DNA of 17,946 nucleotides from Lachnospiraceae bacterium. GTDB lineage: Bacteria > Bacillota > Clostridia > Lachnospirales > Lachnospiraceae. Both the position numbers and the translations under genes were made by a program. Below, piece after piece: positions 12,636 to 17,946 of the stretch. Below the pieces are notes generated by a model, which saw nothing but the letters and a program-made list of their open reading frames with translations, had not been told where the DNA came from and did no database searches. The stretch spans positions 1-17,946 of the forward strand of contig JAJBTR010000411.1 in assembly GCA_020860745.1 (NCBI GenBank), read 5' to 3'. The stretch's first letter is position 1; every line of letters begins with the position of its first letter.

Positions 12636-13670
12636 ATGAGTGAACTGAGCGAACGTCAGATTAAGATTTTAAATGTGATTATCCGCACCTATATGGAGAC
12701 GGGAGAACCGGTGGGTTCCCGCACGATCTCAAAGGCGTCGGATCTGAACTTAAGTTCCGCTACGATCCGCAATGAGATGTCAGACCTGGAGGAGATGGGT
12801 TATATCATTCAGCCGCACACTTCAGCCGGACGGATTCCCTCGGACAAGGGCTATCGCTTCTATGTGGACCGCCTGATGCTGGAGAAGGATCAGGAAGTCT
12901 CGGAGATGAAGGATTTTGTCATCGAGAAGACGGAGAAGCTGGAGCAGGTGTTACAGACCATTGCGAAGCTCCTGGCGACGAACACGAATTATGCCACGCT
13001 TGTCTCGGCTCCGCAGACACACCACGGGAAAGTGAAGTTCATTCAGCTTTCTAACGTGGAAAAAGGAAAAGTCCTGGCGACGATCATGCTGGACGGCAAT
13101 ATCGTCAAGAACCGGATTATCCACTGTGAGGAGGATCTCGATCAGGAGACGATGCTGAAGCTGAACATCCTTCTGAACAGCAGCCTGAACGGCCTGGCCA
13201 TGGAGGAAATCAACCTGATGACGATCGCCCGGCTGAAGGAGCAGGCAGGCATCCACAGCAAGGTTGTCAGCGATGTTCTGGACGCGGTGGCAGAGGCGGT
13301 ACAGGCGGATGAGGAGCTGGAGATTTATACCAGCGGCACGACGAATATTTTCAAATATCCGGAGCTTTCCGATTCTCAGAGTGCCAGCGATCTGATCAGT
13401 GCCTTTGAGGAGAAGCAGGAACTGCGCGACCTGTTTGTCGGGGAGGACGGCGAGCCGGGCACCGGCATCCAGGTGTATATCGGAGATGAGTCGCCGATTC
13501 AGCGGATGCGGGATTGCAGTGTGGTCACGGCTACGTATGAGCTGGGCGACGGCATTCACGGTACAGTAGGTATCGTGGGACCAAAGCGGATGGATTACAA
13601 GATGGTGGTTGACAATCTCAAAACGCTGAAAGTACAGCTGGATGAGATTTTTAATAAAAAAGAAGAGTAA
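12636..13670 (+). CDS. hrcA: Heat-inducible transcription repressor HrcA
   Basis: The 344-residue DNA-binding repressor of class I heat-shock genes is normally kept active by GroE and released on heat stress. The N-terminal winged helix opens LSERQIKILNVIIRTYMETG, with GSRTISKASDLNLSSATIRN as recognition helix and IIQPHTSAGRIPSDKGYRFY as wing, all near-consensus. The GAF-like middle and C-terminal GTVGIVGPKRMDYKMVV complete the fold at normal length. The start follows GGAGAGGAAG. It is the first gene of hrcA-grpE-dnaK-dnaJ under its own CIRCE site, so it regulates itself. Confidence 0.97.
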   Translation: MSELSERQIKILNVIIRTYMETGEPVGSRTISKASDLNLSSATIRNEMSDLEEMGYIIQPHTSAGRIPSDKGYRFYVDRLMLEKDQEVSEMKDFVIEKTEKLEQVLQTIAKLLATNTNYATLVSAPQTHHGKVKFIQLSNVEKGKVLATIMLDGNIVKNRIIHCEEDLDQETMLKLNILLNSSLNGLAMEEINLMTIARLKEQAGIHSKVVSDVLDAVAEAVQADEELEIYTSGTTNIFKYPELSDSQSASDLISAFEEKQELRDLFVGEDGEPGTGIQVYIGDESPIQRMRDCSVVTATYELGDGIHGTVGIVGPKRMDYKMVVDNLKTLKVQLDEIFNKKEE

Positions 13671-13690
13671 AATAAAAGGCGGGATGTTTC

Positions 13691-14377
13691 ATGGAAGAAA
13701 AGAAAGCGTATGAACAGGAAGCTGAAAGTCAGGTAAAGGATGAAACGATGGAAGCGGCTGATACCGCGGTAAATGCGGCGGACGCTGCAGAGCAGGCGGC
13801 AGGCGGGACAGAAGCATCTGAGGAAGAGAGCCCGGATGAAGATACCGGGGCAGGTGCGGACGTTGATGCAGATGCCTCCGGAAAGGATGCCGGAGATCAG
13901 TCCGGAAAAAATGGTTTTTTCCGCAAAAAAGATAAGAAAGATAAAAAAGATGAGAAGATCGAGGAGCTGAATGACCGTGTCAGACGGCAGATGGCTGAGT
14001 TCGATAATTTCCGCAAGCGGACAGAAAAGGAAAAGAGCCAGATGTTCGAGACCGGCGCCAGGAGTATTATTGAGAAGATACTGCCGGTGATTGATAACTT
14101 CGAGCGCGGCCTGACCGCTCTGCCCGAGGAGGAGAAGGGCACACCGTTCGCGGACGGCATGGAGAAGATCTACAAACAGATGATGACCGTGCTGGATGAG
14201 GCGGGAGTCAGGGTCATTGAGACCGAGGGAAAAGAATTTGATCCGAACTTTCACAATGCAGTGATGCATATTGATGATGAAAGCTTCGGTGAGAATATAA
14301 TTGCTGAAGAGTTCCAGAAGGGATACACCTACCGGGATTCGGTCGTGAGACACAGCATGGTAAAAGTGGCAAATTAG
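13691..14377 (+). CDS. grpE: Nucleotide exchange factor GrpE
   Basis: The 228-residue co-chaperone releases ADP from DnaK. Residues 1-95 form a long low-complexity acidic arm, rich in Ala, Glu and Asp, followed by the Lys-rich block KKDKKDKKDEK. The conserved part starts with MAEFDNFRKRTEKEK in the coiled coil and contains LPVIDNFERGL, while FDPNFHNAVMH and GYTYRDSVVRHSMVKVAN form the beta domain. It lies 20 bp after hrcA. The N-terminal arm is longer than in E. coli GrpE but common in clostridia. The ribosome binding site (GGCGGGATG) is weaker than those around it. Confidence 0.96.
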   Translation: MEEKKAYEQEAESQVKDETMEAADTAVNAADAAEQAAGGTEASEEESPDEDTGAGADVDADASGKDAGDQSGKNGFFRKKDKKDKKDEKIEELNDRVRRQMAEFDNFRKRTEKEKSQMFETGARSIIEKILPVIDNFERGLTALPEEEKGTPFADGMEKIYKQMMTVLDEAGVRVIETEGKEFDPNFHNAVMHIDDESFGENIIAEEFQKGYTYRDSVVRHSMVKVAN

Positions 14378-14394
14378 AATTTCAGTTAGAATAG

Positions 14395-16301
<1,907 letters not shown>

Positions 16302-16302
<1 letters not shown>

Positions 16303-16468
16303 CAACAGTTCAGCCATGAGTAAACTATCCGCTCATTGAATACTTGCATACAAAAGAACTGATGTGTTTACTCATGAGCGGAACGCAGGAACATAAGCAA
16401 AAAGAGCTGTGCAGCAGCGGGAAAGCCCCGCAAGGTGCGTTTTGCGCATGTTCTTGCTGAACTGTTGC
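16302..16468. repeat. 167-bp structured inverted-repeat element after dnaK
   Basis: GCAACAGTTCAGC (16302-16314) is perfectly complementary to 16456-16468. Immediately inside, CATGAGTAAAC (16315-16325) pairs perfectly with 16366-16376. AGGAACAT (16387-16394) can pair with ATGTTCTT (16448-16455), and GCGGG/CCCGC forms a small hairpin near 16417-16431. Together these give a branched or cruciform fold. It begins at the last base of the dnaK stop codon. It may be an inserted repeat, a terminator or processing region, or an RNA. Confidence 0.65.
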
Positions 16469-16666
16469 ATCGACATAGGTTTTCAACACTGCACCAGGGG
16501 GCAAAAATGCTTCCTGGTGCGTTGGTGGATATTGAATACTGTACGGATTAAAAATCGTAAATTTGGTGAGGATGTGACTTGTAACAGATAATGACAAGCA
16601 TGGAATCAGGCGTTTTCGGATTCGCATGGTTTTATATAAGATAGATATAAAAGGGAAGTTAGAGAT
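16469..16666 (+). other. Remainder of the dnaK-dnaJ spacer with one more hairpin
   Basis: A perfect 8-bp stem GCACCAGG/CCTGGTGC (16491-16498 with 16513-16520) encloses a 14-base loop. No gene is visible on either strand. TATATAAG near 16632-16639 could be a -10 box for a separate dnaJ promoter, without a convincing -35. GGGAAG at 16652-16657 is the dnaJ ribosome binding site. Confidence 0.5.
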
Positions 16667-17830
16667 ATGGCAGAACAAAAAAGAGATTATTATGAGGTTC
16701 TGGGTGTAGACCGCAGCGCAGACGACGCTGCCATAAAAAAAGCATACCGTAATCTGGCAAAAAAGTATCATCCGGATGCGAATCCTGGTGATAAGGAGGC
16801 GGAAAAAAAGTTTAAGGAAGCTTCCGAGGCTTATGCTGTTTTAAGTGATTCTGAGAAGAGACGTCAGTATGACCAGTTTGGTCATGCGGCCTTTGACGGA
16901 AGTGCAGGCGGAGGCGGCGGTTTCGATTTTTCGGGCATGGATTTCGGCGACATGTTCGGCGATATTTTCGGCGACTTTTTCGGCGGCGGTTCCAGAAGAA
17001 GTGCGGGCAACGGCCCGATGAAGGGTGCCAATATCCGGACCAGCGTGCGCATTACATTCAACGAGGCTGTGTTCGGCTGTGAAAAAGAGATAGAACTGGT
17101 GTTGAAGGATGAGTGCACCTCCTGTCACGGAACCGGGGCAAAGCCGGGGACATCGCCGGAGACCTGTTCCAAGTGCGGCGGAAAGGGAAAAGTGGTATTT
17201 TCCCAACAGTCGCTTTTCGGTATGGTGCAGAACGTCCAGACCTGTCCGGACTGCCGCGGAACCGGCAAGATTATAAAGGATAAATGTCCGGATTGCCGCG
17301 GTACGGGATATACCTCGAGCCGGAAGAAGATCAAGGTGAACATACCGGCCGGTATTGATAATGGTCAGAGCGTCCGGATCCGCGACAAAGGTGAGCCCGG
17401 GACGAACGGCGGACCGCGCGGCGATCTGCTGGTGGAGGTCGTGGTATCCCAGCATCCTGTTTTCATGAGAGAGAACATGAATATTTTCTCTACCGCGCAG
17501 ATTTCCTATGCACAGGCGGTACTGGGCGGTGAAGTCCGGATCAGCACGGTGGACGGAGACGTCATTTATGATGTGAAGCCGGGCACGCAGACAGATACCC
17601 GGATCCGTCTGAAAGGAAAGGGAGTCCCTTCCCTGCGGAATAAAAATGTCCGCGGCGACCAGTATGTGACTCTGGTGGTACAGGTGCCGACCGGCTTAAG
17701 CTCCGAGGCAAAGGAAGCGCTGTGCGCTTTTGATGCCCTGGCCGGAAATACGCTGGCAAAAGGTGCCGGCGAGAGCACAAAGCAGGAGAAACATAAAAAG
17801 AAAAGGTTCTTCAATAAAGAGAAAGAGTAG
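16667..17830 (+). CDS. dnaJ: Hsp40 co-chaperone DnaJ
   Basis: The 387-residue protein stimulates DnaK ATPase and delivers substrates. The J domain (residues ~6-70) carries the essential H35-P-D37. A Gly/Phe-rich stretch ([20 protein letters not shown]) follows. The zinc domain between C150 and C210 has four CxxCxGxG repeats: [16 protein letters not shown] and CPDCRGTG twice, the third and fourth. The C-terminal substrate domains include [14 protein letters not shown] and GDLLVEVVV. The basic tail [16 protein letters not shown] is a local extension. It is the last gene of the heat-shock cluster, 364 bp after dnaK, a long gap for this pair, so it may be transcribed partly on its own. Confidence 0.97.
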   Translation: MAEQKRDYYEVLGVDRSADDAAIKKAYRNLAKKYHPDANPGDKEAEKKFKEASEAYAVLSDSEKRRQYDQFGHAAFDGSAGGGGGFDFSGMDFGDMFGDIFGDFFGGGSRRSAGNGPMKGANIRTSVRITFNEAVFGCEKEIELVLKDECTSCHGTGAKPGTSPETCSKCGGKGKVVFSQQSLFGMVQNVQTCPDCRGTGKIIKDKCPDCRGTGYTSSRKKIKVNIPAGIDNGQSVRIRDKGEPGTNGGPRGDLLVEVVVSQHPVFMRENMNIFSTAQISYAQAVLGGEVRISTVDGDVIYDVKPGTQTDTRIRLKGKGVPSLRNKNVRGDQYVTLVVQVPTGLSSEAKEALCAFDALAGNTLAKGAGESTKQEKHKKKRFFNKEKE

Positions 17831-17883
17831 TTTTCAATCGGTTTTTATTGATGTTGACCAGATTTTCGAATTAACACGATGTA

Positions 17884-17940
17884 TTGACAAAAGGTATATA
17901 ATGGACTAAAATTGACATAAAAAGAATATTGTAATATTTA
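17884..17940 (+). promoter_or_regulatory. Two tandem promoter-like sequences at the right edge
   Basis: The first is TTGACA (17884-17889), 17 bp, TAAAAT (17907-17912). The second is TTGACA (17912-17917), 17 bp, TATTTA (17935-17940). The -10 of the first touches the -35 of the second. They probably drive a gene beyond the window. No convincing terminator for dnaJ is visible between 17831 and 17880. Confidence 0.6.
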
Positions 17941-17946
17941 ATATGG

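Noticed and set aside
13595..14353. 252-codon minus-strand open frame
   Set aside because: It is antisense to grpE, and the hydrophobic translation mirrors the acidic and lysine-rich arm of GrpE.

Overview
The window looks like chromosome of a gut-type Firmicute, most likely a Lachnospiraceae-like clostridium. The evidence is the hrcA-grpE-dnaK-dnaJ heat-shock order behind a perfect CIRCE operator, AGGAGG-type ribosome binding sites, TTGACA/TATAAT-like promoters, and accessory families common in that group (Rpn/PD-(D/E)XK proteins, AAA-ATPase-like proteins, ISL3 and IS200 elements). This is inferred from gene content only; I ran no search.

Positions 1-3360 are a decayed surface-polysaccharide and insertion-sequence zone. 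They hold the 5' part of a frameshifted ISL3-type transposase on the minus strand, a 220-bp fold-back palindrome, the last ~46 codons of a UDP-glucose 6-dehydrogenase gene, one intact CapE/FnlA-type UDP-GlcNAc dehydratase/epimerase gene, the 5' end of a second transposase-like gene, and a compact IS200-type element with hairpins at both ends. The rest of the sugar pathway is absent here.

Positions 3387-5888 carry a translationally coupled pair: a 619-residue calcineurin-like phosphoesterase with a large unassigned C-terminal region, and an FHA-domain protein whose last residues are lost to a one-base frameshift. Positions 5834-8000 are a patchwork. The 3' end of the FHA gene and the region just downstream of the Rpn stop each occur twice, in the same order. 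A 241-bp MITE-like element with a clean 5-bp target duplication interrupts the tail of another gene. An Rpn-family nuclease/transposase gene points back toward the FHA gene.

Positions 8008-11161 hold a Phd/YefM-ParE/RelE toxin-antitoxin operon (minus strand), small gene remnants, a large AAA-ATPase-like protein with a C-terminal PD-(D/E)XK nuclease domain, and a fragment of a second Rpn copy. A YkuE-like phosphoesterase (11162-11929), tRNA-Thr(GGT) with a strong terminator, and a frameshifted small coiled-coil gene lead into conserved chromosome.

Positions 12537-17830 are the class I heat-shock operon. HrcA represses through CIRCE; GrpE, DnaK and DnaJ form the Hsp70 machine. An unusually long, highly structured spacer lies between dnaK and dnaJ. 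Two tandem promoter-like sequences at the right edge probably drive a gene outside the window.
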